A stretch of 64,000 nucleotides of DNA from Selenomonas sp. AE3005 (lineage in GTDB: Bacteria; Bacillota; Negativicutes; Selenomonadales; Selenomonadaceae), in the NCBI RefSeq assembly GCF_000686945.1, contig NZ_JMME01000008.1, positions 1-64,000 of the forward strand. The letters are read 5' to 3'. Positions 23,803 to 36,200 of this stretch are shown one piece after another. The notes beneath the pieces were generated by a model, which did not search any database, was not told the DNA's origin, and was given only the letters and a program-made list of their open reading frames with translations. Every line of letters starts with the position of its first letter. Within the stretch, counting starts at the first letter, position 1. The translations under genes and the position numbers were made by a program.

Positions 23803-24648
23803 ATGTCAATGGTTATAAAGAACAACAAGGAGGCAATAAATGCCTTAAACACCCTTAATCAAAATGCAGATGCTTTAACTAAAAGCCTGCAGAAGGTATC
23901 TACCGGGATGAAAATCAACGGCGCTGCTGATGACGCCTCCGGCTATGCTATCAGCGAACGCATGCGGGTACAGCTGCGCAGTTTAGAGGCAGACATCGCC
24001 AATACGCAAAACGCTGCCAGCCTCCTTAAAACGGCGGAAGGGGCTGTATCGTCTATCGTTGATATACTCAAAACTTTTAAGGAAAAAGCCATTAACGCGG
24101 CTAATGACACCAATACGGACAAGGACCGTGCTGCTATCCAAAAAGAACTTGACCAATACATGTCGCAGATTGAAGATAACGCTGCAGTGACTTTTAACGG
24201 CAAGCGTCTCTTAGATGGCACGCAGGGGCATGGCATTGCCGCAGACCCCTGGGATGCCATGGCCTCTTTTATGAGCTATCTGGATAATGCAGACACGGCT
24301 ACAGCACAGGAGGCGCTGGACGGTGCTATAAAATATGTTTCTGGCGGCATGTTTGAAAACGAAACAGCCCTGATAAATACGTTTATCAATGACATAACGA
24401 ACGACGGTCTGGCGGCCTGCGGCATAGTCCTCGACAATGAGGATACCGGGGCCATTACCGGCAAGGATGCGCGGAATGAAGTGGTCAAAACTGCGGAAAG
24501 TGTTGTGCCGGAAAAACATTATCCTTATGGAGGGGATCCTACAGGGGGAACATCCCGTATTCGCGGGCTGACCGTGAATTGGCCGAGCTCCGTAAATTCT
24601 GATGTAGAAAGAGCGATACTGGGGGCTTTAGATAATCCCTGGCTGTAA
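23803..24648 (+). CDS. Flagellinolysin, N-terminal part (interrupted by in-frame TAA)
   Basis: ATG 23803 follows AAGGAGGAAGG. The 281 residues begin with a classic flagellin D0/D1 segment (MVIKNNKEAINALNTLNQ, LQKVSTGMKINGAADDASGYAISERMR, TAEGAVSSIVDILKTFKEKAINAANDTNTD), then enter a variable region. A TAA at 24646-24648 stops it, yet the same frame continues to 25572 and supplies a metallopeptidase domain and the flagellin C-terminus. The undamaged protein would be about 589 residues. So this is either a nonsense-mutated gene, a sequencing error, or a product that stops early. A truncated flagellin lacking D0-C could not polymerise. Confidence 0.85.
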   Translation: MSMVIKNNKEAINALNTLNQNADALTKSLQKVSTGMKINGAADDASGYAISERMRVQLRSLEADIANTQNAASLLKTAEGAVSSIVDILKTFKEKAINAANDTNTDKDRAAIQKELDQYMSQIEDNAAVTFNGKRLLDGTQGHGIAADPWDAMASFMSYLDNADTATAQEALDGAIKYVSGGMFENETALINTFINDITNDGLAACGIVLDNEDTGAITGKDARNEVVKTAESVVPEKHYPYGGDPTGGTSRIRGLTVNWPSSVNSDVERAILGALDNPWL

Positions 24649-24717
24649 AATTGTATAGACCTTATTGATGAATCCTATGCGCTAAATTTTTGGGAGAAGG
24701 GCACTTCTGTACGTACG

Positions 24718-25572
24718 ATGGATGTAAAACTGTCCAACGAAGGTCAGAATGGAAAGCTGGCCTATGTTACGAGCAGTATTTCGGGCGGTGTAACTACAGG
24801 GCTGAGTATGACCATAAACATGGATTATTATTCTTCATTGGACACAAAAGACTGGAATGGTAATGCCGGCGGCGGTGCCGGCTATCTTGACCGCACGATT
24901 GCCCATGAGATGACACATGCCCTGATGTCGGCCAACATCAAAAACTTTAGCAGCCTGCCTAAATACATAAAGGAAGGGGCTGCTGAAGTGGTACATGGTA
25001 TTGATGATTTTCGTAGAAGTACCATTGCCAGTCTGGCCAGCGACCCGGACGCCTTAAAGAATGTTTTGCTGAATTCATCCGCTCCTGCCGGTGATGAGGC
25101 TTACGCTGCCGGCTATATGATTCTCCGTTATCTGGCCAAACAGTCTGCCGATGGCGAGCCGGAGAAAAATCTGGTCTTTCAGACGGGCACGAAGGCTAAT
25201 CAAAGTATGCGTGTGGGCCTGGCCGATATGCGGTGCATAGCCTTGGGGCTGGCGAAGTCAGACGGCACTAAGGTCAGCGTTGCTACTCAGGAACTGGCTA
25301 ACTCGGCGATTACAGTTATCGACCGGGCAATTGGCCGGGCACTTAAACAGCAGACACTTATCGGTGCTATGGAAAGCCGCTTGGAATTCACCGCTGCCAA
25401 CCTGACCACCGCCCATGAAAACGTAACTTCCTCCGAAAGCGTAATCCGCGATGCGGATATGGCCAAGGAGATGACCGGCTATACCAAAAACAACGTACTC
25501 ATGCAGGCCGCTCAGTCCATGCTGGCGCAGGCCAACCAAAACAGTAGCAGTGTACTGAGTCTGTTGGGCTAG
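24718..25572 (+). CDS. Flagellinolysin, C-terminal part: HExxH metallopeptidase domain plus flagellin C-terminus
   Basis: This is in the same frame as 23803-24648, open from 24649 on; the first ATG (24718) has no good ribosome site, so independent translation is doubtful. It holds a gluzincin motif AHEMTHALM (His63, Glu64, His67 of this part; bases 24904-24918) with a downstream YIKEGAAEVVHG that can give the third zinc ligand. It then has the normal flagellin end (NLVFQTGTKANQSMRVGLADMR, ESRLEFTAANLTTAHEN, IRDADMAKEMTGYTKNNVLMQAAQSMLAQANQ). Flagellins with such a domain in the hypervariable region form proteolytic filaments. All catalytic residues remain, which argues for a recent interruption. 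Confidence 0.85.
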   Translation: MDVKLSNEGQNGKLAYVTSSISGGVTTGLSMTINMDYYSSLDTKDWNGNAGGGAGYLDRTIAHEMTHALMSANIKNFSSLPKYIKEGAAEVVHGIDDFRRSTIASLASDPDALKNVLLNSSAPAGDEAYAAGYMILRYLAKQSADGEPEKNLVFQTGTKANQSMRVGLADMRCIALGLAKSDGTKVSVATQELANSAITVIDRAIGRALKQQTLIGAMESRLEFTAANLTTAHENVTSSESVIRDADMAKEMTGYTKNNVLMQAAQSMLAQANQNSSSVLSLLG

Positions 25573-25584
25573 TTAAATATACAA

Positions 25585-25617
25585 GGCACATGCTGCTATT
25601 GGGGGCATGTGCCTTTT
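25585..25617 (+). terminator. Intrinsic terminator of the flagellinolysin gene
   Basis: GGCACATGC...GCATGTGCC followed by TTTT. Confidence 0.8.
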
Positions 25618-25674
25618 GGTGAGTGAGTCCTGCACCTTGTTTTATTTTGCAGGAAAAATTTTTCCTGCAGCTAT

Positions 25675-25701
25675 TAAGGAAAAAAAGATTTCACCGATAT
25701 A
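25675..25701 (+). promoter_or_regulatory. Sigma-28-type promoter of the second flagellin
   Basis: TAAGGAAA (25675-25682), an 11-base spacer and CCGATATA (25694-25701) match the flagellar promoter well. Confidence 0.8.
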
Positions 25702-25789
25702 TAAAATAGAAATCTTGGCAACTCTGCATTGAGGATGATGCAGGTGTGCCTATTGTATAAAAGGTCAGAAAACAAGGAGGTTGGCCGCT

Positions 25790-27115
25790 ATGGCTATGGT
25801 GGTAAAGAACAACATACCAGCTAAGAACACGCTCAATCAGCTGGACAAGAATGACAAGGCTCTTGCCAAGAGCCTTAAAAAGGTTTCCTCAGGGATGAAA
25901 ATCAATAGTGCTGAAGATGATGCTTCGGGATATTCTATCTCTGAGAAAATGCGTACCCAGATGCGCAGCTTGGAGCAGGACATTGACAACGCACAGACAG
26001 GGGCAAGTATGCTCAAAGTTGCTGAAGGTGGCGTCCAGAGCACTGTAGATATTCTCAGCACCCTCAAAGAAAAAGTCATCAATGCGGCAAATGACACCAA
26101 TACCGATGCCGACCGGGCAACGATTCAAAAGGAACTGGATCAGGCCGTAGACCAGCTCGATGAAAATGCCAATGTCCAGTATAATGGCAAGATTATGCTG
26201 GACGGGTCGCATAATAATTATGTAAAGAGTCCTGGTACCCTTACGACATTAGTAAATGAAAGTTTGTCAACAAACATTGCTGAAGATGATTTATTGACTG
26301 ACTTGACGGATGTTGCAGGGCGCTCGCTGGGTATAAAAATGGATAGTGTAATAGAGATTTCATATGTGCGACAGGGAGAAACACATTTACTCCGCATGGA
26401 TCCTGTTGGATTAAATGAAGTTCAAACTTTACTTACAGGATGTGTCAGTACTGATGGAACAGATGTAGATGATGTCATGAGTGTTTCAATAAATAGCACT
26501 ATTGGCGTTGATAGAGTAGGAAGTCCTGTAAATAGTGTTAATGGTGAAAAAGCTGTTATTTTTACAGCTAAAAATCCAGGGTTGGATGGGCAAATTTCTG
26601 GACTTACATTTAATGTAATAGAGAAAGATGGTTCCATCAACAGGACGGCTAATGCAGTATTAAACAATTATTATGAAGCAATAAAAGCTGAAAATCCTTC
26701 GCCAGATAATGCACTGGTCTTTCAGGTAGGAACAAAAGCTAATCAGGCAATAAAGATGGGATTTTCAGATGTGCGTAGTGAGGCGTTGGGGTTACGAGGC
26801 AAAGATGGTTCCACGTTGTCCATAACCTCACAAATGAAAGCTAATGCTGCGATTAGTGTATTAGATTTGGCACTCTCTAAAGTATTGGATGTGCAGACAA
26901 CTATAGGCTCAGTAGAAAGTCGTATGGAATATACGATGGCTAATTTGACAACTGCTAACGAAAATACAAATTCTGCCGAGTCCGTTATTCGTGATGCTGA
27001 TATGGCTAAGGAAATGACAACGTACACCAAGAATAATGTGCTGACACAAGCCGCACAGTCGATGCTTGCGCAGGCTAATCAGAACAGCAGCGCAGTATTA
27101 AGCTTATTACAATAA
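25790..27115 (+). CDS. Flagellin
   Basis: A 441-residue filament protein (ATG 25790 after CAAGGAGGTTGG). The N-terminal D0/D1 (MVVKNNIPAKNTLNQLDKN ... INSAEDDASGYSISEKMR) and C-terminal D1/D0 (VESRMEYTMANLTTANEN ... SMLAQANQNSSAVLSLLQ) are canonical. The central region (about residues 145-300) is not like the other flagellins here and is markedly more AT-rich (from about 26220), which suggests replacement or different ancestry of the surface-exposed part. It is diverged from the identical pair at 50232 and 53022. It has its own sigma-28-type promoter and terminator. Confidence 0.93.
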   Translation: MAMVVKNNIPAKNTLNQLDKNDKALAKSLKKVSSGMKINSAEDDASGYSISEKMRTQMRSLEQDIDNAQTGASMLKVAEGGVQSTVDILSTLKEKVINAANDTNTDADRATIQKELDQAVDQLDENANVQYNGKIMLDGSHNNYVKSPGTLTTLVNESLSTNIAEDDLLTDLTDVAGRSLGIKMDSVIEISYVRQGETHLLRMDPVGLNEVQTLLTGCVSTDGTDVDDVMSVSINSTIGVDRVGSPVNSVNGEKAVIFTAKNPGLDGQISGLTFNVIEKDGSINRTANAVLNNYYEAIKAENPSPDNALVFQVGTKANQAIKMGFSDVRSEALGLRGKDGSTLSITSQMKANAAISVLDLALSKVLDVQTTIGSVESRMEYTMANLTTANENTNSAESVIRDADMAKEMTTYTKNNVLTQAAQSMLAQANQNSSAVLSLLQ

Positions 27116-27127
27116 TATATCCGCAGG

Positions 27128-27160
27128 GGCAATGCGTTAGGGCATTGCCTTATTTTTTTT
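27128..27160 (+). terminator. Intrinsic terminator of the second flagellin
   Basis: GGCAATGC-GTTAGG-GCATTGCC followed by TTATTTTTTTT. Confidence 0.9.
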
Positions 27161-27194
27161 GACCTTATTGTAAAAAAAATAGAGCTTTTGCCCT

Positions 27195-27221
27195 TAAGAA
27201 AGACATGGTTTCTGTCGATAT
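27195..27221 (+). promoter_or_regulatory. Sigma-28-type promoter of the giant adhesin
   Basis: TAAGAAAG (27195-27202) and GTCGATAT (27214-27221) match the flagellin promoters of this window in sequence and spacing. It lies 75 bases before the adhesin start. Confidence 0.7.
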
Positions 27222-27295
27222 ACATAAAGGACGACTGTCTAAAAATGAAAACGTAGTGATATGCTTTTAGATGTAAGATAAATGGGGTGTAGAAA

Positions 27296-30200
27296 ATGCG
27301 CAGGGACAGTAATCAGCAAAAAATTGCCATAGCCGTAGGTATTGCCCTGTCGGCAGGGATGTTTAGTATTGTGCCCGTGGCTTATGGTGCGCCTGTGGGG
27401 GGCACGGTAACTACTGGTGGAGCTGACATTGCCTATAGTGATGCGGCTAACGGTGGTAAAGATACAAGTATTACCAGTACAACTATGAATAATGTCATTG
27501 ATTGGCAGGATTTTTCGGTTGCAAAAGGTGAGAAAGTTGTTTTTGATGGTGAAACAACTGACCCTACCCAAGGTGCGCATAATTATATGAACATTGTCTC
27601 TGGGATGAATACATCTCAGATTGATGGTGCAATCAAGGGAGGCAATGAAGTATATATTATTAACCCCAATGGAGTTATTTTTGGTGAAACTGCCAGCGTA
27701 GATGTGGGAAGTCTTTATGCCTCTACCCGTGGTGTTACAGATACGGTAAAAGGTGCCATTGCCGCTAATGGTACAACCATGGAAAGTGTTATAAATACTG
27801 CATCTGCTGGAGTGGCAACGGATGTTGTCAATATGGGTAAGATTAGTGCCAACAAAGTCGTGATGGAAGGCCAAAATGTTCGTTTTCTAAATGATTCTAC
27901 AGTTAGTACGAATAGTGAGACACAAGCAACGGAACTTACGCCATGGGTAAAGGCAAACAGTGTAATATTAAAAGCTGATTCTGTTGATGGTGGATATGTT
28001 CATGTGGGCAATTATGATGGAGCATCAGCAGGGGACGCATACAAGACTATGTCTATAAGGAATAACGCAACTGATGTTGATGAAAATGGGCATAGTGTCC
28101 TTACAACGCTGCCGCCTACTAACTATTATCAGTTGGTAGATGGCAATAATTGGAGTACAACGATAGCAACAAATCTCAGTGGCAATTATATGCTGAGAAG
28201 TGATATAGTTGCAACGGATGAGGCAACTACTTTTACACCAATTACAGAAACCTTTAAGGGCAATTTTGATGGTAACTTCCATACTATTAGTGGGATGAAG
28301 GCAAAAAAGGGGCTGTTTGCAAAAACGAGTGGAAAAAAACGTATAGAGAATGTTGGTGTGGTTGGATCTGAAATTGAGAATGATTCTCGTGAGTATGCTG
28401 GAGCTATTGCTGGCGAGGCAACTGACACAACGTTTAATAATGTATTTAATGAGGGGACGAGTGTCAAAGTATCCCTTTCTGGTGTTATTGCAGATGGTCG
28501 AGCTGGTGGTTTAGTAGGGAAAATAAGTGGAGTAAAGATAAATGAAAGTTATAATAATGGACAAATTACAGGTCATGGATTAGTTGCTCAAGCGGACTCT
28601 TCGGATTCTTCGGCTGAATCTACGATAAAAAACTCCTACAGTATAGGCGAGCTTACTAGTACAGGTATGGGATTTGTTGGAGCAGCAAGTTCATCTGCTA
28701 TTATAACAATTGAGAATTGCTATGCAAAATCATATAAAGGTGCCGCAGGAAATGGTTCAGGAATAAAGATTAAAAATTCGATAGTATATGGTTTAGGTAA
28801 TGGGACCCGTGCTTATGGAGGAAACACTGGATCTAGTGAAACACAACCATATACGAGTGACTTAAAGTATAAAGATAGTTATACAGGAATAGATGTTGGG
28901 TGGACTAGTATTACCAATATAGGTGGAGTAAAGCCTAACGAAAATGGTGAAGTTACACGCTCAATTTGGCGTATATATGAAGGACAGGATATGATGCCGG
29001 TTTTGACGTCGTTTCTCAAGGGCGTTAAGACGGTCAATTATAATTATGGCTATTTCGATGATGATGGACTAAATAAGACTGTTTCAGTTTATGGTGGTTC
29101 TAATGGAATTGGTAGTAATACCAAATCAACATATACAGATGCGGCAGGCAATACGGTTAGAAATGCTGATGATATACCAGCCTTTTATGGCGAGGCAACA
29201 GAAGGATTGGTATATAATGGAAAAACCTTGAAAATTTTGAATAAAGACCAGAATGGTGCCGCAACGGATAGCAGTACTATTCAGTTTGCTCAGCAGGATA
29301 TAGCGGAAAAAGAGTTGAGTCATATAAAATATGATACAGCTGGACGTAAGAATTCTACCTATGATGGCAGTAAAGTAAATTCATGGGCAATGATTTACTC
29401 TGACCAATTAGGTTATGATATTGCTGGTGGTAATATTTCTATAGCACCTCGTTCGGTTCCTACTAAAACAACTACTGATTCTTATATGATAGCTCGCGCC
29501 TATAATGGGTCTTATGATGCTTCAGATGATGTAGCAAATGTGTTCACAGGGGAAACTACTTCGACAACAGGAATCCTGCCAGAGGATGAAGGCTCAGTTA
29601 AGGTCAGATACTCTGGTACAGCGACGTTTCAAAGTTATAACTCTAATACTGGTGCGTGGACAGATGATGCTAATGTAGGTATTGATAAAAGAATTAATAT
29701 TAATGGAAATCTATCTTTAGCAAGTATAACTACCAATACGGATGGAACTACTACTACATCTGATTATACTGAGAATAATTATACCTTGGTTAACAGTGCA
29801 GGTGAGTATGTTAACAGTGTGACTTTGCCGACAAGTAATGTTAAAGGTGTTATTTATCAAAGAGAGCTTATTGTTAAAGCGGCAAAGGATGATTATGAAA
29901 AGGTTTACGATAAGAATAGTACGGTCAAAATTAAAGATGAAACAACAGGCGAATATATAGCTCGTACGATTACTGCAGATGATTTTGATTTTGATACGTC
30001 TCAAATCGTTAGTCTGCCAAGTGCTAATAATGCTGCGCAAACAGTAGCAGATGATGTTGAACTTGATTTTGGTGAAACAGCGAATTATGTAATTAGTGCA
30101 AACGATTCATCAGAAGAGGCTGTATCAGCTGGAAACCATGCAGTTCGGTTGAATGGCGTGAAACTTAAAGGCGCAGCGAGAGATAATTATGTACTGGTAT

Positions 30201-33200
30201 ACGAAGATAGCACTGGCAATCGCAAGAACATTTTTAGTACTAAGGGGCTTATAGAGTTAAATCGTGAAGGTGAATATGAGCAGGGAACTGCAATAAATCC
30301 TGAAAATGAGGATGGTACGGGTGGCGGCGGCAATGTTTATAGTACAGGTGTTATTAATCGTCGTAATATTTCCTCCACAGGCTTTGAGTGGTACACGGGT
30401 GACGAGAATAACAAGACATGGCATAATAATAGTGCAACCGCTGGTGCAGCTACACGGGAATATACTGGTTCTGAAAATTACGCGGAACCCGTTGGAACAA
30501 AGGTCAGCAATGAGCGTAATTCTACCGTAGGCAGTGGTATGCTGGAAGGGGATAGTTTGCTCTTTACGGTGCAGTCAGCTACCTTTGTCAAAAGTGCAGC
30601 TTGGGAGGATACGGATGAAAATGGCAAATCTGTAAATCATACCTATAGTACGACCAAAAATGTAAATACCGATACGCAGGTTGGTGCTCAGGGTGTAGTT
30701 TATACGGTGACTATTTCGGATAACGGTACAGGGGTAGCGAATAACTATACCCTTGACGGTCAGGATATCGTAGCCAATGGCAATACTGTGATTGGCGCTG
30801 GCGCAATAACTCCGCGCACGCTGAATGTAGTGGTTAATCCGACGAAAAATGTCACTAAACAGTATGATGGCAATGCAAATGTCAAGGATGCTGCTGGAGA
30901 AACCACTTTTGGTATGGATGATGGTTATCTCTCCTATGCAAATGCAGAGGATACGGAACATCATCTCTTGACGAATGATGGTTCGCATATTAAGATTACT
31001 GGTCTCTATCAGCAAACGGGACTCGATGGGGCAGCGAAGAACGTCAACTATACCCAGAATACAACACAGAATGGCAATACAACGACCACTACTTATACCG
31101 TAGCGGATAAAAATATTGTTTACGAAGCAAAAGTATATGAAGGTACAGGGGATAGTGCGGTTATTTCCCAGAATTACAAATTTGGTGAAAATGGCAGTGC
31201 TACGCAAACCTTTGACGGCATTGGCCAGATAACGCCGGCAACGATAACTGCAGTGACATTTAAGACGGCCGAAAAGACTTATGACGGTGATTATAATGTC
31301 ACAAATTCGACCAGTGAAGCAGGGATTACAGTAGGCCAGCCAACGTATAAAAATGACCGTATTACGATTACCGGAGTAACGGGAGCGGTAAATAACGAAG
31401 GCATTCAGGATGTTTTTGGCGTTGATGAAAATGGCCAGCTAGCACTTAATTCGGAGGTTTTGAAGGGGCAATATGGTGAGATGGCAGATGGCGTGTTTAC
31501 GCCTAATGCGGATGTACTTCGTGCTGCCTCTCACGAAGTAATCGAAAATGGTAAGACCGTGGAGTATATGGGGCTGGGCAATCTGTTGAATACGCGCAAT
31601 TATATTCTGGCGGATAACCTTAGCGAAAAAGCCTATGGTACAGGAACCATCAGACCGCTGAAGATTACGGATGGTGAATGGATTAAGCTGGATCGTAATT
31701 CTACGCCCATAACCAAGGTCTATGATGGTACAAAAAATGTTGCCCATGCTATGGACTATCTCACGGACAGACAGGCCTATGTGCAGCCGACGGGAACGAC
31801 GAATGAACTGGGACTTAATTTGACCGTGGCAGGCGCAGAGTATTCCAGTCAGCATCAGGGAACCCGTGATGTTACTTATAAGTTGGTCGTTACCGAGACG
31901 GGGAACTATTCCATTGCCGATAGCCTGCTTACCAATGGATATGTGGAAAAGACTCTGACCGGTGGTGGTATTATAACTCCACGGGCGATTACCATTATTG
32001 ATAATAAAGATTATGTCAATGATGATATTGTTGACCATAATATTACCAAGACTTATGATGCATTGCCTGACATTGAGCGTACAGGTGAAGAGTTGATTAC
32101 GATTAAAGACCAGCTGGTGACAGATGTAGACACAGCCTATGTAGTCAGCAACGGAATTACCGCTGTTTATAACGATAAAAATGCTGGTAGTAAAGTTGTA
32201 ACTTATACATTGAAGGTAGCTGGTGATACGGAGGGAGATTACTATTTCCGCGCGGAAAATTCGGACACACATCGTACTACCTGGACTGGTGAAGGCACGA
32301 TTTATAAGCGAACTTTGACCCTTAATACTACGGCTGAACCATCTAAAGTTTATGGCACCTATGATGATGATGTAACAACAAACAGGCTGGAATCGGTCAA
32401 GAGCAGCACTATGCCTACGGCGGAGGTTATCAGCTTTGGCAGTGATGAAAATAAAACTGTTGTGAACCGGGATGGTTTTGATGTTACCAAGCTCACAGGC
32501 TTATATGGTTCTGGGACAACGGATGATACTTTCGTGGCGAATGGTGATGTGAATCGTGCAACCGATACGAATAGAACTGTATTGAATAAAGATGTGCAGT
32601 ATAGCGGTGTGCTTGCGGCACTCGGCGATGATGCGGGTAATTATGATGTAGCCAATACTTTCTATGGCATTGGTAAGATTACGCCTGCAACAATTGACCA
32701 CACGGCGTTCAAGTTTTACATTTCAGATAGCGTGTCGCAGACTTATAGCGGCAGTGAAGTGGTGGGCGAGTATGGCATGGATGCTACGGCCAGAAATGCG
32801 TTTCAACGTTCATGGGTTAATCCTGTAACAAGCGGCGTAGATTTAGATGGTAATGGAGCAGTGGATATTTCGCTGGCTGATGGTGCTTATGATTACAGCA
32901 TTAACAGTGCAAAATTTAATTCAGCCGATGCTGGTGAAGGGAATAAGACTGTAACCTATAATGTCCATGTTGATGCCGCGACGATTAACAATTATGATTA
33001 TGCAGATGATGCTGTAGCTATTGATGCAATTGACTTAACGGATAGCAGTAATACGGGCACAATCAATAAGCGTTCCATTATAGCCAGTGTTACCCATGAT
33101 TATCTGGAAAAATACTATGATGGCACGAAGAAAATCTACAATGGTGATAATGCGGCCTATTCAGGAGCAGCCAGCGGCACAGAATTGAGCGGTGCTGATG

Positions 33201-36200
33201 CTGTGACTTTTGCCGCTGTTGTGGCAGATGGCACAACGACACAGACCGGCCTGCTTGATGGTACCAATGTAAGCACAGGTGCTTATGACGATGCAGGTGT
33301 TGGCACGAACAACAAGACGATTAACTACACGGCCAAAGTAGATGATGCTCATAGTGGCAACTACAAGTTTGTGGATGCTGAGGGGCATGAATTGACGAAT
33401 GGTCAGGGAACAGCCCTGACAACTACGCAAAATACCATCAATCCCTTTGGCGTTGTCCTGACAACAGCTGATACGACGAAGACGTATGATGGAACTAAGG
33501 GCGTAAAAGCAGTTAAATCCACGGCGGCTTTGCAGCTAGGGAATAGCTATGACAATTTGCAGCTGACCGATGTTACGGATGATACCGGTGTATATGATAA
33601 CCCCAATGTACAGAATGGTGCGGCGCATACCGTGACCTATACGGGCTTTACGCTGAATAATGACAATTATTATCTGGCCAAGGCTGATGGTAGCGCCATT
33701 GATACCGAGGCTGGCAAGAATGTCATTACGGGCACGGGCTATATTGAAAAGTATACGCTTACGGCTTTGCCGACATTTACCATCCATGATGTCACCAAGG
33801 AATACGATACTGATGCTTTGGTGAAGTACAATCGCAGCAGCGATGCCGATGCTATTAAACGTAACTTCATCACGGCCACTAACCTGCCGGGCGATATCGC
33901 TTATGAATTGGTCAAGGCGGAATATACCGACTCGGCCAGAGGTGTTGGGAAAACGGTTAACTTTATCTTGCAGCTCAGCAGTGATAATTATAATTTCGGT
34001 TCACTAGTGAATAATGGTTGGATGAACGCTGATGGCACTTTTGCAAAGAGCGGCACCGGGGATATTACCCCGCGCAAGGTCTATGTATCGCTGGATACCA
34101 CGCCTGAAATCAGAAAGACTTATGACGGTGACACCGGTGTAGAGCAGGATGTTACCAATATGATTATTGTTCGTGACGGTGATTTACTGAATGAGGGTAC
34201 CCATCTCAATCGCAATGCGTCTGTAATCAATGCCCAGTATGAGGACAAGGATGCAGGCGATAACAAAAAAGTAATCTATCAGGTGCAGCTTACGGGAAAT
34301 GGTGCGGATAACTACGAGATTCACCGTCTGGAGAATCTGGGTACAAATGCCGATAGCGTCTACAATACGCTTGAAGGCACAGGCAAGATTGACAAAGCAA
34401 CGCTTACGTTTAATCCAGATGACCACGCCTTTGACCGCGATTACCGGAAAGGTGATGCAAACGTTGGTTTGAATGCAGGCAGTGTAGTCCTGACGGGGGT
34501 AAACGGGGAAACTGTAACCTTAAATGATGGGGCGCTGAACAAGGTCACTGCCGAGTTTGGCAAGGGCACCGGCGCAAATGATTTTACTGCGGATGAAAAT
34601 GTCAGCTGGAATGGCGATAATGTCGTTGACAAGGATATACGTTTCACGGGCCTTGACAATGCCTTGCAGTACATGGTGGATAACAACGTAGATACGATTT
34701 CCAAGAATTATACGATTGATGGTACGGCTTACTTTGCCGCAGCCAAAGCCAAAGGGAAAATTAAGCCCATCACGATTACTCAGGCGGCTACGGAGAATTG
34801 GAAAGCCGTTACGCGTGAATACAATGCGGATACGGATTTGCAGGAGGTGTATGATTATAGCGGTGCGACAGCGGAACCTTTGGGCATTAACGATATACTG
34901 ACGTTTACGCTGACCCATGATGGCAATACCGTGACGGATAGCAATGGCAATGCCTTGACGGTTAGATATACGGCTGCGGGCCAATATGATAATCAGAATG
35001 TAGGGGATAACCATACGCTGAACTATCATATCAATTCCGTGGAGAGCAAAGTAAAAGATGCTGTGGGTAATGCCAACTACATCCTGGATGATTCCGTGCT
35101 GACGGCTTTGGTGAACCATGATGTAGATAGCGGCGCAGCCAATAATGCCGGTAATGCGGCTGTGTACAGCCATATAACCCCGCGGCAGTTAAATGCAGCG
35201 GTGGAGAAAGACAGCGGCAATCGCAAGATTTATGACGGCAATGATCGTGCAGATACGTCTAATTTTGTGGTGGATGCTGATGATCAGGCGATACTTAGCA
35301 AGGATGGTTTGCTCAATGACGTAGTGATTACGGCGAGGTATGGGGATAAACATGCCAGCGTTAATCCGGGTGAGGCAGACAGCAACAGCAAGACCATAAC
35401 GTATACCTTAGCGCTTAACGATAACAGCGGCAATTATGCGATTGCTACGCCGTCTGCTGTTGCACAGGGCGATATTGAACGTCGTAAGGTTTATGTAGAT
35501 GGCACCAATGCTGTCGCAGCACCTAAGGATTATGACGGCAATACCGATTTACCATCCGGCACCGATTACAACGCTATGGGCTTTGGTCTGCGGGATGCTG
35601 ACAGCACTACGGGACTTGTGACCGGTGATAGCGATTTAAAGCTTGATGCCACGCAGGTTGAGGGACATTATGTAAGTCCTGATGTTAAGCGGGCTGCAGA
35701 TGGCTCCGTTATCGCACAGAATATTAACTTCACAGGGTTTAAGCTTAATGATACGGATACAGCCAATGATAACAGTATCAATGATTATATTATGATTGAT
35801 GCTAATGGAAGTGGCGTAATTAAGCCTTTGCCTGTAAGCGTGTCCATAGCTGCAGCACCTTATAAAGCTTATGATGGTACGACTACGGTCAAAGGCACGG
35901 CTGCGGCTAATGCCAACCTTGTACCTAGCGGACTGCTTACAGGTGACAGCGCCAATATTCTAATTGGCAGTGCTGACTATGATGATGCAAGCGCCGGTAC
36001 GAATAAAGGCTACACCTACAATATCACGCTGGGGAATGGCAATTACACGCTGGTGCAGGGAAGCAATGCTCCTGACATTACGGTAACGGGCAATGGTCTT
36101 AAAGGCCAGATCAAGGCAAGTGACGGCACCATTGACAAGCGTATCATCACCCCCACTGTAAATGGCATCATGACAAAGGTCTACGATGGCACAACAGCCG

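Noticed and set aside
24646-24648. Read-through or recoding of the TAA in the flagellinolysin as a special amino acid
   Set aside because: TAA is not used for selenocysteine (TGA) or pyrrolysine (TAG), and I see no recoding structure next to it. A mutation or sequencing error is simpler.
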